Positions 35,675 through 44,479 of a stretch of DNA of 64,000 nucleotides are shown in pieces. Position 1 is the stretch's first letter. Each line of letters opens with the position of its first letter. The notes beneath the pieces are model-generated. The model was given only the letters and a program-made list of their open reading frames with translations. It ran no database searches and was not told the origin of the DNA. Position numbers and translations under genes: made by a program. Origin of the DNA: Bradyrhizobium sp. LTSP849 (GTDB lineage Bacteria > Pseudomonadota > Alphaproteobacteria > Rhizobiales > Xanthobacteraceae); contig NZ_JYMR01000050.1 of NCBI RefSeq assembly GCF_000938255.1, positions 124,001-188,000 on the forward strand, written 5' to 3'.

Positions 35675-37159
35675 CTAGCTGTCGTACGGCGTTTCGCCCG
35701 AAGCATTCTGACCAGCGATGCGTCCGAATACCAAGCATTCCGTGAGGTTCCCCGCACCATCATAGAGCGGTCCCCAGATCGAGCCAAGTTCGCCAGCTGC
35801 ATATAGCCGGGGTATTGGGTTGTTGTTGGGATCGATGACTCGGGCCCTTGCGTCGCGTTTCGGCCCGCCTTGGGTATTGACCATCACGGGATGCAAGGGA
35901 ATCGCATAATATGGAGGCCTAAGCAGTTCAAGCGAGGTGGGCTCCCTGTCGAATACGGAATCTTTTCCAGTCTCACACGCGGTGTTGTAGGTGTAGAAGG
36001 TGTGCTTGAGGGTTTCTGAACGAAGGCCAAGCCGTTCTGCCAAAAGATCAAGTGTTGCGGCCTTGACGATCCAGCCTCTATCAATCTCGGCCTGATTGTC
36101 CGCGCTCCATTGATATTTATCCCGATTGTATCCAGCGATCGACCAGGTTAGCGGTCCTGCTTTCAGAGTCCTCTCGTTGAAGATCGCCCAACTCGGGATA
36201 CGCGGATATTCGATGTTAACCGGATCGAAATGGGAAAAGACGCGATCGAAGTCATGCAACTCGATTGCGGTCTCATCTATGTAGCGTTCTCCGTACTTAT
36301 CTACATAGATGAAGCCGGGAGCGCGGAAGAAAATGCAGAACGCCGCATCATATTCAGCGGCTTTGTAGCCAATCAACGTTGCAGTCTGCGCCATGTGCCA
36401 AAGGTCGGCGCCGACAAGTTGAGCCATTTTCACACCATCTCCCGTGTTTCCCGGGCTACCAGCGAACATGATGGGTTTGGACGCCACGAAGTTATTCAGC
36501 AGTTCAGGCGCATTTTCAAATCCGCCACATGTTAGAACCACCGCGCGATTGGCGGAAATTCTTCGGAGTTGTCCGTTGTGCTCGACAACTGCTCCGACAA
36601 TTGCGCCATCCGCAGCGCGTGTCAGTTCGCGCGCTCTGCAACTCAGCTGGATCTCGATACCTCGCTTGCTCACATTGCGCGATAGAAAATCCCACATGCG
36701 AAGGGCGGGTGGTAATTCCGCCGGCCCCTTGGCGATGCGGATATCGAACATCTTGCGGGATGGCGCGATCTTTGGAAAGGCAGGACCTTCGACGACACCT
36801 GGAAATGTATTCGCCAACGCGCTGATACGAGGCACCAATTCACCACCAAGCGCAGAAAACCATTTTTCGAGTTGTTCTGAACCCTGGGCATAGGCCTCGA
36901 AGACATCGTACGGTGTCATGCCAAGGTTTAGACGGTCGAGATATTGGGCGAATGCAGCGGAGGCGCGGGGGCGAACGACGCCAAAATTGCCCGCGCTATA
37001 GCACGAATTGCCACCTGCTCTCGGCATCTTCTCAACAATCACGACCTTCGCGCCGCAATCGTGAGCAGTAATTGCAGCTACGGCTCCTGCAAAGCCGTAG
37101 CCGATGACCAGGACATCAGTCTCCATATGCGGTATCGACATTTCAGGAGAAGCATTCAT
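35675..37159 (-). CDS. FAD-dependent oxidoreductase (fumarate reductase/ketosteroid dehydrogenase type)
   Basis: 494 residues from the ATG at 37159; the frame extends to a TTG at 37186, and an ATG at 37141 is also possible. The N-terminal FAD-binding fold has VIGYGFAGAVAA (GxGxxG, 20-25) and E in VIVEKMPRAGG. The C-terminus LYAAGELGSIWGPLYDGAGNLTECLVFGRIAG is characteristic of the FAD_binding_2 family. Members reduce or desaturate enones (KstD, fumarate and urocanate reductases). It is followed by no partner and transcribed towards the crotonase gene. The TctC gene 104 bp upstream may be in the same transcript. Confidence 0.92.
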   Translation of the reverse strand: MNASPEMSIPHMETDVLVIGYGFAGAVAAITAHDCGAKVVIVEKMPRAGGNSCYSAGNFGVVRPRASAAFAQYLDRLNLGMTPYDVFEAYAQGSEQLEKWFSALGGELVPRISALANTFPGVVEGPAFPKIAPSRKMFDIRIAKGPAELPPALRMWDFLSRNVSKRGIEIQLSCRARELTRAADGAIVGAVVEHNGQLRRISANRAVVLTCGGFENAPELLNNFVASKPIMFAGSPGNTGDGVKMAQLVGADLWHMAQTATLIGYKAAEYDAAFCIFFRAPGFIYVDKYGERYIDETAIELHDFDRVFSHFDPVNIEYPRIPSWAIFNERTLKAGPLTWSIAGYNRDKYQWSADNQAEIDRGWIVKAATLDLLAERLGLRSETLKHTFYTYNTACETGKDSVFDREPTSLELLRPPYYAIPLHPVMVNTQGGPKRDARARVIDPNNNPIPRLYAAGELGSIWGPLYDGAGNLTECLVFGRIAGQNASGETPYDS

Positions 37160-37263
37160 TCGGGTGTTTCTGGAGAGCCGCCACAAATACTCGATCGGTC
37201 AATTGTTTCAGTCGTATGTTGGTTCGCTTTCGCAAGCGCTCTGATAGAGAAACTTGGTGAGAC

Positions 37264-38259
37264 CTAGTTTCCAGAGACGTTGGCCTCTTCAATTGCCACT
37301 CGCCACTTGGCCCGGTCAGCTGCGACCGTCGCTTCCATTTGGCTTGGCGTCATTCTGACGACCTGAAGGCCCAATTCAGCGTATTGATTGACGATGTCTT
37401 GATCTTGTAGTGCTTCATTTACGGACTGATTGAGCTTTTCCACGAGTGCAGATGATGTATTCGGCGGCGCGAACAATCCAAACCAGGTGGTTAGGACGAG
37501 GCCCCTGTAGCCCGCCTCCTCGAAAGTCGGGACATCCGGTAAGGAGGGAGAGCGCTCCCTGGAGCCGACGGCCAAAACGCGCATTTTACCCTCTCGAACG
37601 AACGGCAAAGTAGAAGACATACTGTCAATATAAAACTGAGCGTCGCCCGAGAGCACAGCCAGCAGTGCCGGCGACGCGCCGTTATAGGGAATATGAACAG
37701 GTCCAGTTATGCCGGCGGCCTTCATGAGCAAGAGGGTGCCGATATGAGCGTTTCCGCCGATGCCATTCGAGGCATAACCGATTTTTTCCGCGTTGGCATT
37801 TACGTACGAGACAAACTCTTTCATGTCCCGGGCGGGAAAATCAGCCCGTACCGTCAATACGAGCGGCGCGACCGCCAAGAGAGCAATTGAGCGAAACCTT
37901 TCGGGCTCATATGCGATGGACTTCTGAATGAACTGATTGACGATAATCGGGGAGCTGGGTGAACTTAGAAGAGTGTACCCGTCCGGTTGCGCACGGTAGA
38001 CAAAGGTCGAACCAATTGATCCCGATGCCCCCGGTCGATTTTCGACTATCACAGCGCGGTTCATCCGCTGATGAAGTTTTTCGCCGATCTTCCTTGTAAT
38101 CGAATCGGCTATACCGCCTGCTTGGTACGGCACAGTGATCGAAACATTGCGACGCGGATAGCTGTCAGCATCGGACTGTGCCTGAGCCTGGCTCAAGAGT
38201 GATGCCGCCAGGAACACAGTCGCTGAAATCGTTTGAATGATGGATCGATTTGCACTCAC
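37264..38259 (-). CDS. Tripartite tricarboxylate transporter receptor, TctC/Bug family (copy 1)
   Basis: 331 residues from a GTG with a perfect GGAGGA ribosome-binding site. Signal peptide with cleavage after AQA near residue 27; mature part has YPRRNVSITVPYQAGG and RPGASGSIG, the usual Bug ligand-pocket segments. Bug proteins bind carboxylates or aromatic acids in the periplasm. No TctA/TctB membrane genes are in the window, as is common for the large orphan Bug sets of soil bacteria. It is highly similar to the protein at 57050-58039, which came from duplication of the whole segment. Confidence 0.94.
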   Translation of the reverse strand: MSANRSIIQTISATVFLAASLLSQAQAQSDADSYPRRNVSITVPYQAGGIADSITRKIGEKLHQRMNRAVIVENRPGASGSIGSTFVYRAQPDGYTLLSSPSSPIIVNQFIQKSIAYEPERFRSIALLAVAPLVLTVRADFPARDMKEFVSYVNANAEKIGYASNGIGGNAHIGTLLLMKAAGITGPVHIPYNGASPALLAVLSGDAQFYIDSMSSTLPFVREGKMRVLAVGSRERSPSLPDVPTFEEAGYRGLVLTTWFGLFAPPNTSSALVEKLNQSVNEALQDQDIVNQYAELGLQVVRMTPSQMEATVAADRAKWRVAIEEANVSGN

Positions 38260-38334
38260 TGCGTTCCTCCGGTTGTTGGTGCCTCTTCGGGAAACTCTAG
38301 GTCATGCCGCGCCGAGGTACCATTATTTGCGATG

Positions 38335-38349
38335 AAAATATACTATTTG
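38335..38349. promoter_or_regulatory. 15-bp palindrome AAAATATACTATTTG (CRAATA-N3-TATTYG family)
   Basis: Site 3, 75 bp upstream of the GTG of the minus-strand TctC gene (reads CAAATAGTATATTTT on that strand). A further half-site TATTTGC lies at 38324-38330. Confidence 0.6.
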
Positions 38350-38618
38350 CAAAATGCGATAACGTCGGGATTAAGTCAATTTACGTGCACGCGGGCAATG
38401 CAGGCCGCTCTAGCCGCTAGGCAGCGGGCCTATCGGGCAACCTTCGTGGGACGTGGGTGACTATCTGCGCTCGGACGGAGTCGTGACGCAGGTCTTAACC
38501 GCCTCAGACAGCGATCGTAATTTCTGTGGAAGTGCCCCATCCTGGCTGGCTCCGGTGCTTTCACCGCCGTCACAGTCGAAGGCTCGACTTGACAACGAGC
38601 GTTGGTCGGCAGATATTG

Positions 38619-38633
38619 CAAATAGGATATTCA
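38619..38633. promoter_or_regulatory. 15-bp palindrome CAAATAGGATATTCA (CRAATA-N3-TATTYG family) with promoter
   Basis: Site 4. Directly before it lies a good sigma-70-type promoter on the plus strand: TTGACA at 38589-38594, 17-bp spacer, GATATT at 38612-38617. The site overlaps the expected transcription start, which is a repressor arrangement, and it faces the FAH / bicupin / FAD-hydroxylase operon that begins at 38863. Confidence 0.6.
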
Positions 38634-38862
38634 CCAAGCAAATAGAGCTGGCAAGGGATGCTGCAAGGGATGTTCCGGACCCGCCTGAATCGGCTGTTAG
38701 ATCTGGACTGGGTCTCGATGACGATGGCCGTGGCGTACGGGTCCGACGGCTTCGTCATCGTCAGACATGCAGAAGACTGGCCGTTGGCGAGTTTCCTTCC
38801 CAGGCTTTCCGCCGATGAAACGAGCGCCTCGCGCTACGAGACAACCTCAGAGTAGGATAATC
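38634..38862. other. Leader region of FAH operon with no assignable gene
   Basis: Two overlapping plus-strand frames (38453-38818 and 38658-38855) cover this leader. Neither has a recognisable domain, and the first is the remnant shared with the duplicated copy at 58.4-58.7 kb. The segment reading VSMTMAVAYGSDGFVIVRHA in the second frame looks protein-like, so a decayed gene is possible. Confidence 0.3.
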
Positions 38863-39732
38863 ATGAAGCTTGTTAGGTTCGGCGGAGGCCGCATCGGTGT
38901 ATTGCAGGACGGCAAGGTTTACGACGCGACGGATGCGGTCGGGGCGGATCCGAAAGCTTGGCCGCCGACCGGCATGGTTCAGCTTATCGCGAATTACGAG
39001 GCGCTCCGACCCAAGCTTGAACAGGCTCTGAAGGGCGAAGGCAGGCCGGTAGACAGCGTCGGCCTGGAGGCTCCGCTGGTCTGGCCGCATAAGCTCCTGG
39101 CCTACCCCGTCAACTACCTTGCGCACGGTCACGAGATGAACTCGAAGAATCGCGCCAATATTAACGGCTTTTTTCTGAAGTCGAATTCCTCGATCAGCGG
39201 CCCGCGGGATCCAATCGTTCTGCCGGACGTGCCGTCGCGGGAGATCCATCACGAGTGCGAGTTGGGTCTGATTATCGGGAAGAGAGGGCGCCACATCGCG
39301 CTCGCCGACGCGCTGGATTACGTCTTCGGATACTGTTGCTTGATTGATTGCACGGTGCGCGGCCAGGAGGAACGTGTGATGCGAAAATCGTATGACACGT
39401 TCACGCCGATCGGCCCTGCAATCGTCACCAAGGACGAGGTAGGTGACGCCTCCAGCCTGGGCATGAAATTGTGGGTGAATGATCAACTCAAGCAGGATGC
39501 CAACACCAAGGATCTGCTGGTCGACATTCCGAACATGATCACTCTTGCAGCGTCGGTTCTGACGCTGGAGCCCGGGGACATCATCGCTACCGGTACGCCG
39601 GCTGGCGTCGGCCCGATTCGGGCCGGAGATACCGTCAAAATCGAGATCGAGCGCGTGGGGCGGATGGAGATCCCGGTCGTGCAGGGAGAGGGTGGATTCA
39701 ATCTCGCGATCAAGAAGGAGAAAACGCAATGA
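38863..39732 (+). CDS. Fumarylacetoacetate hydrolase family protein (fumarylpyruvate hydrolase-like)
   Basis: 289 residues from the ATG at 38863 (AGGA 6 bases upstream); the frame runs further upstream but without a good start. FAH-fold metal ligands are present with canonical spacing: Glu131 and Glu133 in HHECELGLIIGK and Asp162 in CLIDCTVRG; TGTPAGVGPI closes the active site. The family cleaves C-C bonds in beta-diketo acids such as fumarylpyruvate. Its stop overlaps the start of the gentisate-dioxygenase-like gene (ATGA), the arrangement expected for a gentisate-type pathway. No maleylpyruvate isomerase gene is nearby. Confidence 0.93.
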   Translation: MKLVRFGGGRIGVLQDGKVYDATDAVGADPKAWPPTGMVQLIANYEALRPKLEQALKGEGRPVDSVGLEAPLVWPHKLLAYPVNYLAHGHEMNSKNRANINGFFLKSNSSISGPRDPIVLPDVPSREIHHECELGLIIGKRGRHIALADALDYVFGYCCLIDCTVRGQEERVMRKSYDTFTPIGPAIVTKDEVGDASSLGMKLWVNDQLKQDANTKDLLVDIPNMITLAASVLTLEPGDIIATGTPAGVGPIRAGDTVKIEIERVGRMEIPVVQGEGGFNLAIKKEKTQ

Positions 39733-40748
39733 ACAGAATGGTCTCCTCACCGGCAAGTCTCTCCAAGGCGCCGGATCTCGAAACTCTCTACCAGATGCTG
39801 GCGCCGCTATCGGTCGGCGCGGGCTGGGCGAAGCCGACGCCGTCGCTTTGGCCGGCTCCGCACAAGACGTTTCTTCCCGCTCACTGGTCCTATGAGCAGG
39901 GCAAGGCTGCGCTCGACGCCGCAGGCCGGTTGATCGACACCAAGCTGGCCGAGCGGCGCAATCTCATTCTCGCCAACCCTCTGGAGGGCAACACCTACGC
40001 CACCGCACGTACATTGATCGCGGCCTATCAGATGATTCTTCCTGGCGAAAAGGCGCGGTCGCACCGGCACACGCCGAATGCGCTCCGCCTGATCGTCGAT
40101 GCTGAACCGGGTACCTATACGGTGGTCGACGGCGAGAAGTTGCCGATGTTGCCGGGCGATGTGCTGTTGACGCCGAACTGGCGCTGGCACGGTCATGGCA
40201 ACGATGGTGCGGCGGCGGCTTACTGGATCGACTTCCTCGACGCTCCGTTGATTCAGTTGCTGGAGCCGATGTTCCTGGAGCAGCATCCTGATACGTACGA
40301 GCCGATCAAAGGCAGCGTGTCGAACTCACCGATGTGGTTCCCCTGGACGGAAACGCAGAAGCGACTGGCAGCAACAAGCAAGACGCCTGCGGCTGCTTAT
40401 GCCACGTCGATCGCGCTCGGCGATCCAGCCATGGAGACGATCGGTCTTGCCATGATGGAGCTGGCGCCGGCGATTTCAACTCAGACGCTTCGCACGACGG
40501 TGAATAATGTCTACGCCGTGGTCGAAGGCGCCGGCGAGAGCGAAATCGACGAGCAAAAGATCGAGTGGAACCGAGGAGATGTCTTCGTGGCTCCTTCTTG
40601 GCGGCCGCATTCGCACCGCTCGGAGCGCGGCGCGGTGCTGTTGCGTGTCAGCGACGAGCCGGTGATGTCTAAGCTCAATCTACTCCGCGCCCAGGTCAAG
40701 TCCGAGGCGGGGGCGGACTGGGAATGGGTCGCGGCGAAGTCGAAATAG
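39729..40748 (+). CDS. Bicupin ring-cleavage dioxygenase (gentisate 1,2-dioxygenase-like)
   Basis: 339 residues, two cupin domains. The first holds the Fe(II)-site histidines His112 and His114 in ARSHRHTPNALRL with His154/156 in WRWHGHGND; the second (about 250-320, RPHSHRSERG) has some of the pattern. This matches gentisate 1,2-dioxygenases and their relatives that open rings between a hydroxyl and a carboxylate (salicylate, 1-hydroxy-2-naphthoate). The product would be a maleyl- or fumarylpyruvate-like acid for the FAH hydrolase encoded just upstream. The substrate of this particular enzyme is not proven by sequence. Confidence 0.9.
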   Translation: MNRMVSSPASLSKAPDLETLYQMLAPLSVGAGWAKPTPSLWPAPHKTFLPAHWSYEQGKAALDAAGRLIDTKLAERRNLILANPLEGNTYATARTLIAAYQMILPGEKARSHRHTPNALRLIVDAEPGTYTVVDGEKLPMLPGDVLLTPNWRWHGHGNDGAAAAYWIDFLDAPLIQLLEPMFLEQHPDTYEPIKGSVSNSPMWFPWTETQKRLAATSKTPAAAYATSIALGDPAMETIGLAMMELAPAISTQTLRTTVNNVYAVVEGAGESEIDEQKIEWNRGDVFVAPSWRPHSHRSERGAVLLRVSDEPVMSKLNLLRAQVKSEAGADWEWVAAKSK

Positions 40749-40766
40749 TCTGTTGGGGTGATTGTC

Positions 40767-42464
40767 GTGACCTTCCGAACTCAGATTTTAATCGTCGGCG
40801 CTGGCCCGATCGGACTTGCGCTTGCAGGCGATCTTGCATGGCGTGGAATTTCCTGCACGCTGATCGAACGTACGGACGGCAGCATCACTCAGCCGAAGAT
40901 GGATCTGATCGGGCCGCGGACGATGGAGTTCTGTCGCCGTTGGGGCATCGCCGACCAGGTTCGCGACTGCCCTTACAATCCCGACCAGCCACAGGACAAC
41001 GTCTGGCTTGAAAGTTTCACCGGATACGAGTTCGGACGTGAGCCCTTTCCGGCGCCACGAGACGCCAAACCGCCAGCGCAAAGTCCCGTCAGACGGGAAC
41101 GATGTCCGCAGGATATGTTCGATCCCATTCTCAAGAAATGGGTTGAAGGCTTGCCGCAGGCGACGTTGCGGTATCACACTGAATTACTGAGCTTCACCGA
41201 AAAGGTGGATGGCGTAACCGCCAAGTTACGCAACGCAGCCGGGCAAGAAGAGACGGTCGAGGCTGACTATTTGGTGGGAACGGATGGCGGAGCCAGTATC
41301 GTTCGTCAGTCGCTCGGCATCGAAATGACCGGTAAACCGGCGCTCACCTACACGACCAACGTCATCTTCAAGTGCAACAATTTCTGGCAGCTGCACGACA
41401 AGAAGAAAGGCTACCGATTCATCTTCATCGGTCCGGAAGGGACCTGGAGCACACTCGTTGCGATTGACGGCCACGATCGCTTCAGGTTCTCTGTGGTGGG
41501 CGACGAGACGAAGCGTACGCTTTCGGAAGCCGATGTTCGCGCGCTCATCGTGCGCGCCATGGGCAAGGAATTCGACTTCGAGGTCCTGTCGATCGTGCCG
41601 TGGGTCCGCCGGGAGTTGGTGGCGGACAGCTACGGCACGAACCGCGTTTTCATTGCCGGCGACGCCGCTCACTTGAATTCACCGACCGGGGCGTTTGGTA
41701 TGAATACCGGGATGCAAGATTCCGTCGATCTCGGGTGGAAGCTCGCGGCAATGATTGAGGGCTGGGGAGGGCAGCATCTGCTCGCCTCCTATGAGCCGGA
41801 GCGGCGGCCGGTTGCGCTACGAAATGTTGAGGAGGCCAGCGAAAACCTTCGTCGTATGCTCTCGCCTCGCCTTAAGCTGTCGCCGGCGGTATTCGCGACG
41901 GGTGCTGCCGGAGACGTTGCTCGGAGAGAATTCGGCGATGCCTACACCGAAATGATGAAGCGAGAGTGGTTCACCTTGCACATTCATCTCGGGTACATCT
42001 ATGAGGACTCGCCGATCATCTGGCCGGATGGGACGCCTGCTCCTGACGATCCTGTCACGACATATACCCAGACGGCGCGTCCGGGCTCTCGCGCGCCACA
42101 TGTCTGGCTGTCGTCCGACCGCTCCACGCTCGATCTGTTCGGCCGGGAATTTGTGCTGCTGAAGTTCGACACCGGATTACATGTATCGCCATTTGTGCGG
42201 GCGGCGGAGCAGCGGAATGTGCCGCTCAAGGTCGTCGATTTGCGACGTCCCGAAGTCAAAAGTTGCTACGGCAGCAAGTTGGTGCTGGTGCGGCCGGACG
42301 GCTTTGTGTGCTGGCGCTCAGACAAAGTTCCGGCAAATCCTCTCGGGATAATCGATCGAGTTCGCGGCGAAGTCACCGCTCAGGTCCGCAAAAATCCGTC
42401 CCTACAGAAACGAGCCGGTGAAACGTTGATTGACACACTCGCGGGTATCGCGGATTCGTCCTGA
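40767..42464 (+). CDS. FAD-dependent aromatic hydroxylase (group A flavoprotein monooxygenase)
   Basis: 565 residues from the GTG at 40767, preceded by GGGG at the right distance; a GTG three codons earlier (40758) is an alternative. Motifs: GAGPIG (11-16, FAD ADP), DGGASIVRQSLG (DG motif), and RVFIAGDAAHLNSPTGAFGMNTGMQD (GD motif). The C-terminal thioredoxin-like domain is that of MhpA/PheA/pentachlorophenol-type hydroxylases. It inserts one oxygen into a phenolic or hydroxylated heteroaromatic ring using NAD(P)H. It sits 18 bp after the bicupin gene, so it likely makes the diol-type ring that the dioxygenase opens. Confidence 0.93.
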   Translation: MTFRTQILIVGAGPIGLALAGDLAWRGISCTLIERTDGSITQPKMDLIGPRTMEFCRRWGIADQVRDCPYNPDQPQDNVWLESFTGYEFGREPFPAPRDAKPPAQSPVRRERCPQDMFDPILKKWVEGLPQATLRYHTELLSFTEKVDGVTAKLRNAAGQEETVEADYLVGTDGGASIVRQSLGIEMTGKPALTYTTNVIFKCNNFWQLHDKKKGYRFIFIGPEGTWSTLVAIDGHDRFRFSVVGDETKRTLSEADVRALIVRAMGKEFDFEVLSIVPWVRRELVADSYGTNRVFIAGDAAHLNSPTGAFGMNTGMQDSVDLGWKLAAMIEGWGGQHLLASYEPERRPVALRNVEEASENLRRMLSPRLKLSPAVFATGAAGDVARREFGDAYTEMMKREWFTLHIHLGYIYEDSPIIWPDGTPAPDDPVTTYTQTARPGSRAPHVWLSSDRSTLDLFGREFVLLKFDTGLHVSPFVRAAEQRNVPLKVVDLRRPEVKSCYGSKLVLVRPDGFVCWRSDKVPANPLGIIDRVRGEVTAQVRKNPSLQKRAGETLIDTLAGIADSS

Positions 42465-42557
42465 CAGCCACGTGAGGTAAAAGGCGCTGGTTCAGGCCGC
42501 AGGTGACACGAGCCGCGAGCCATCCGGGTGCAGTGGCGCGTCAAGCCGGGGACTATC

Positions 42558-43067
42558 ATGATGGAAGCGATTCAACTGCGCGTTAACGGAGAGGTTCGTT
42601 CAGTCGACGTCGAAGGGCGAACTCTTCTGGTCGAGCTGCTCCGTGACAAGCTCGGACTGACCGGAACCCATGTGGGTTGCGACACCAGCCAATGTGGCGC
42701 GTGCGTGGTTCACGTCGACGGTGATTCCGTTAAATCCTGTACGATGCTTGCAAGGCAGGCGAACGGCCGTGCGGTCACGACCATCGAAGGATTGGCAGGT
42801 GACAGCGGCGAGCTCCATCCTCTGCAGGCGATGTTCAGGGAGCATCACGGTTTGCAATGCGGGTTTTGTACGCCGGGCATGATTATGAGTGGAGTCGACT
42901 TGATTCATAAAAGCTTCGGAGAGCTCAGCGAACGTGACGTCCGCCACGGTCTGGAGGGCAACATTTGTCGTTGCACAGGGTACCACAATATCGTCAAGGC
43001 CATTCTTGCTGCTGCCGCGATGATGGCGGGCGACCGAGAGATTTCTGCCAAATCGGCTGACGCATAG
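42558..43067 (+). CDS. Molybdenum hydroxylase small (2x[2Fe-2S]) subunit, CoxS-like
   Basis: 169 residues from the first of two tandem ATGs (42558). The plant-type [2Fe-2S] cluster ligands are Cys41, Cys46, Cys49 and Cys61; the second cluster ligands are Cys101, Cys104, Cys137 and Cys139 (CGFC and CRC). This is the standard electron-transfer subunit of xanthine-dehydrogenase-family enzymes that hydroxylate N-heteroaromatics or aldehydes. The FAD subunit gene follows 12 bp later, but no large Mo subunit gene is adjacent, so the holoenzyme must use a large subunit encoded elsewhere, possibly at 60510-62867. Confidence 0.94.
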   Translation: MMEAIQLRVNGEVRSVDVEGRTLLVELLRDKLGLTGTHVGCDTSQCGACVVHVDGDSVKSCTMLARQANGRAVTTIEGLAGDSGELHPLQAMFREHHGLQCGFCTPGMIMSGVDLIHKSFGELSERDVRHGLEGNICRCTGYHNIVKAILAAAAMMAGDREISAKSADA

Positions 43068-43079
43068 GCAGAATCTGCG

Positions 43080-43874
43080 ATGTATGATTTCGAATTTCTG
43101 TCGCCGCATAGTGTTGCCGAAGCGGTTGCGATGTTGCGCGATCATGAGGAGAGCAAGCTTCTCGCCGGCGGACAGACGTTCATTCCTGTGCTTAAGCAGC
43201 GATTGAGCCGACCATCGCACGTGATCGATCTCTCAGGGGCTGGCCTCGCGGGCATTTCAGTCCTGTCCGATCGCGTCGTCATTGGTGCGATGACGACGCA
43301 CGCGACTGTTGCCGCCCATGCCGTCATCGGCGAGCGAATTCCGGGAATCAGCAGACTCGCGTCCTGGATCGGCGACCGTCAGGTTCGCCATCGTGGCACG
43401 ATTGGCGGATCGCTCGCGAACAACGATCCGACGGCATGCTATCCGTCCGCAGTGCTCGCGCTGAACGCAACAATAAAGACCGATCGCCGCACAATCAACG
43501 CCGACGACTTCTTCGATGGCCTCTTCACCACAGCGCTCGAGCCTGATGAAGTCATCGAAGCCGTCGAGTTTCCCATTCCTGAAAAATCAAACTATGCGAA
43601 ATTTCGCCATCCGGCGTCGCGATACGCGATGGTCGGCGTGTTCGTCGCTAAGACCGGCTCAGGCGTACGCGTCGCCGTCACCGGCGCGAGCAGCAATGGT
43701 GTCTTCAGGCACCGGGCGATGGAGCTTGCCCTAAGCCGAGATTGGTCTGCCGATGCCGTGGCCGAAATTGAGACGCCTTCCGACGATCTGAATGACGACC
43801 ACCATGGAAGCGCAGCCTACCGCGCCCACTTGGTGAACGTGATGACGCGGCGCGCGGTGGCAGGCGCCTTGTGA
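43080..43874 (+). CDS. Molybdenum hydroxylase medium (FAD) subunit, CoxM-like
   Basis: 264 residues, slightly short for the family (about 280-290). FAD motifs LAGGQTFIP (near 28-36) and TIGGSLANNDP are intact; C-terminal CO_deh_flav_C region to AGAL. It passes electrons from the iron-sulfur subunit to an acceptor. It follows coxS in the same operon as the ring-cleavage genes. Immediately behind it lies the 3' part of a coxG gene, whose reading frame continues directly after this gene's stop codon, suggesting that a deletion removed the start of coxG. Confidence 0.94.
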   Translation: MYDFEFLSPHSVAEAVAMLRDHEESKLLAGGQTFIPVLKQRLSRPSHVIDLSGAGLAGISVLSDRVVIGAMTTHATVAAHAVIGERIPGISRLASWIGDRQVRHRGTIGGSLANNDPTACYPSAVLALNATIKTDRRTINADDFFDGLFTTALEPDEVIEAVEFPIPEKSNYAKFRHPASRYAMVGVFVAKTGSGVRVAVTGASSNGVFRHRAMELALSRDWSADAVAEIETPSDDLNDDHHGSAAYRAHLVNVMTRRAVAGAL

Positions 43875-43916
43875 ATAAATCGCAACAATCCACAAAAGCT
43901 ATCGGAGAAAGCAACA

Positions 43917-44189
43917 GGGCGGGTAACCCTTTCAAATCTCAATCCTCGCATCAGCTACACGATCGAAGGTGAGGGAGCAGGCGGTGTAGCAGGGTTCGCA
44001 AAAGGAGGCGCTGATGTCAGTCTTGCTGAGATTGGTCAGGAGACGCTTCTTGCTTATACGGTGAGGGCGGATGTCGGCGGCAAGGTCGCACAACTCAGGG
44101 CGCGCCGCATCAATGCGACCGCAAAGAGTCTGGCGGGTCAATTCTTCGATCGATTCTCCGAACAGGTTGTAAAGACCTTGCCTCGCTGA
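43917..44189 (+). pseudogene. coxG: coxG 3' remnant (SRPBCC/CoxG family, 5' truncated)
   Basis: A frame without start codon reads GRVTLSNLNPRISYTIEG, then GGVAGFAKGGADVSL, LLAYTVRADVGGKVAQL and AKSLAGQFFDRF, ending at TGA (44187-44189). This is the C-terminal half of CoxG, a membrane-anchoring accessory protein of CO-dehydrogenase-type Mo enzymes. About 60-65 N-terminal residues are missing, and the DNA before it, behind the CoxM stop, shows no CoxG-like sequence. It is a decayed gene rather than a short protein, since no start codon or ribosome site fits. Confidence 0.7.
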
Positions 44190-44479
44190 CGACTATAGGC
44201 CCCACGAATCCCGGAACTACTTCGTCAGCGCCGGATATGCCTCCGTCCAATTGTGAAACGCGCTCCAGTTCCATCTTTCGAGTGCGATACCCGTGGCCTG
44301 CGATCTCGTGAGATCGGAGCGTCTGGCAAAAAGCCCCTCGACCGTGCATCTCGACGTCTACAAGTGCGCTCCACGATATCGCACCCGGGCGACAAACCGC
44401 CTTCCGCTCGCGCCGAGATGCCCATAGGGACTCAGGAACTGCAGAACGTAGCATTTGGACTGCAAGGCGCCAGAATTCG

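Larger units (their letters stand above)
37208..38650. repeat. Segmental duplication, copy 1 (TctC gene plus upstream region)
   Basis: This block matches 56993-58657 from just behind the TctC stop codon through the gene and about 390 bp of upstream DNA, including two palindromic operator sites and a common stretch reading GACGCAGGTCTTAAC. Copy 2 carries about 200 extra bases in the upstream part (roughly 58205-58440). Confidence 0.85.

Noticed and set aside
37184..37198. Additional palindrome copy upstream of the flavin dehydrogenase gene
   Set aside because: CAAATACTCGATCGG keeps only one arm, so it is not counted among the 11 sites.
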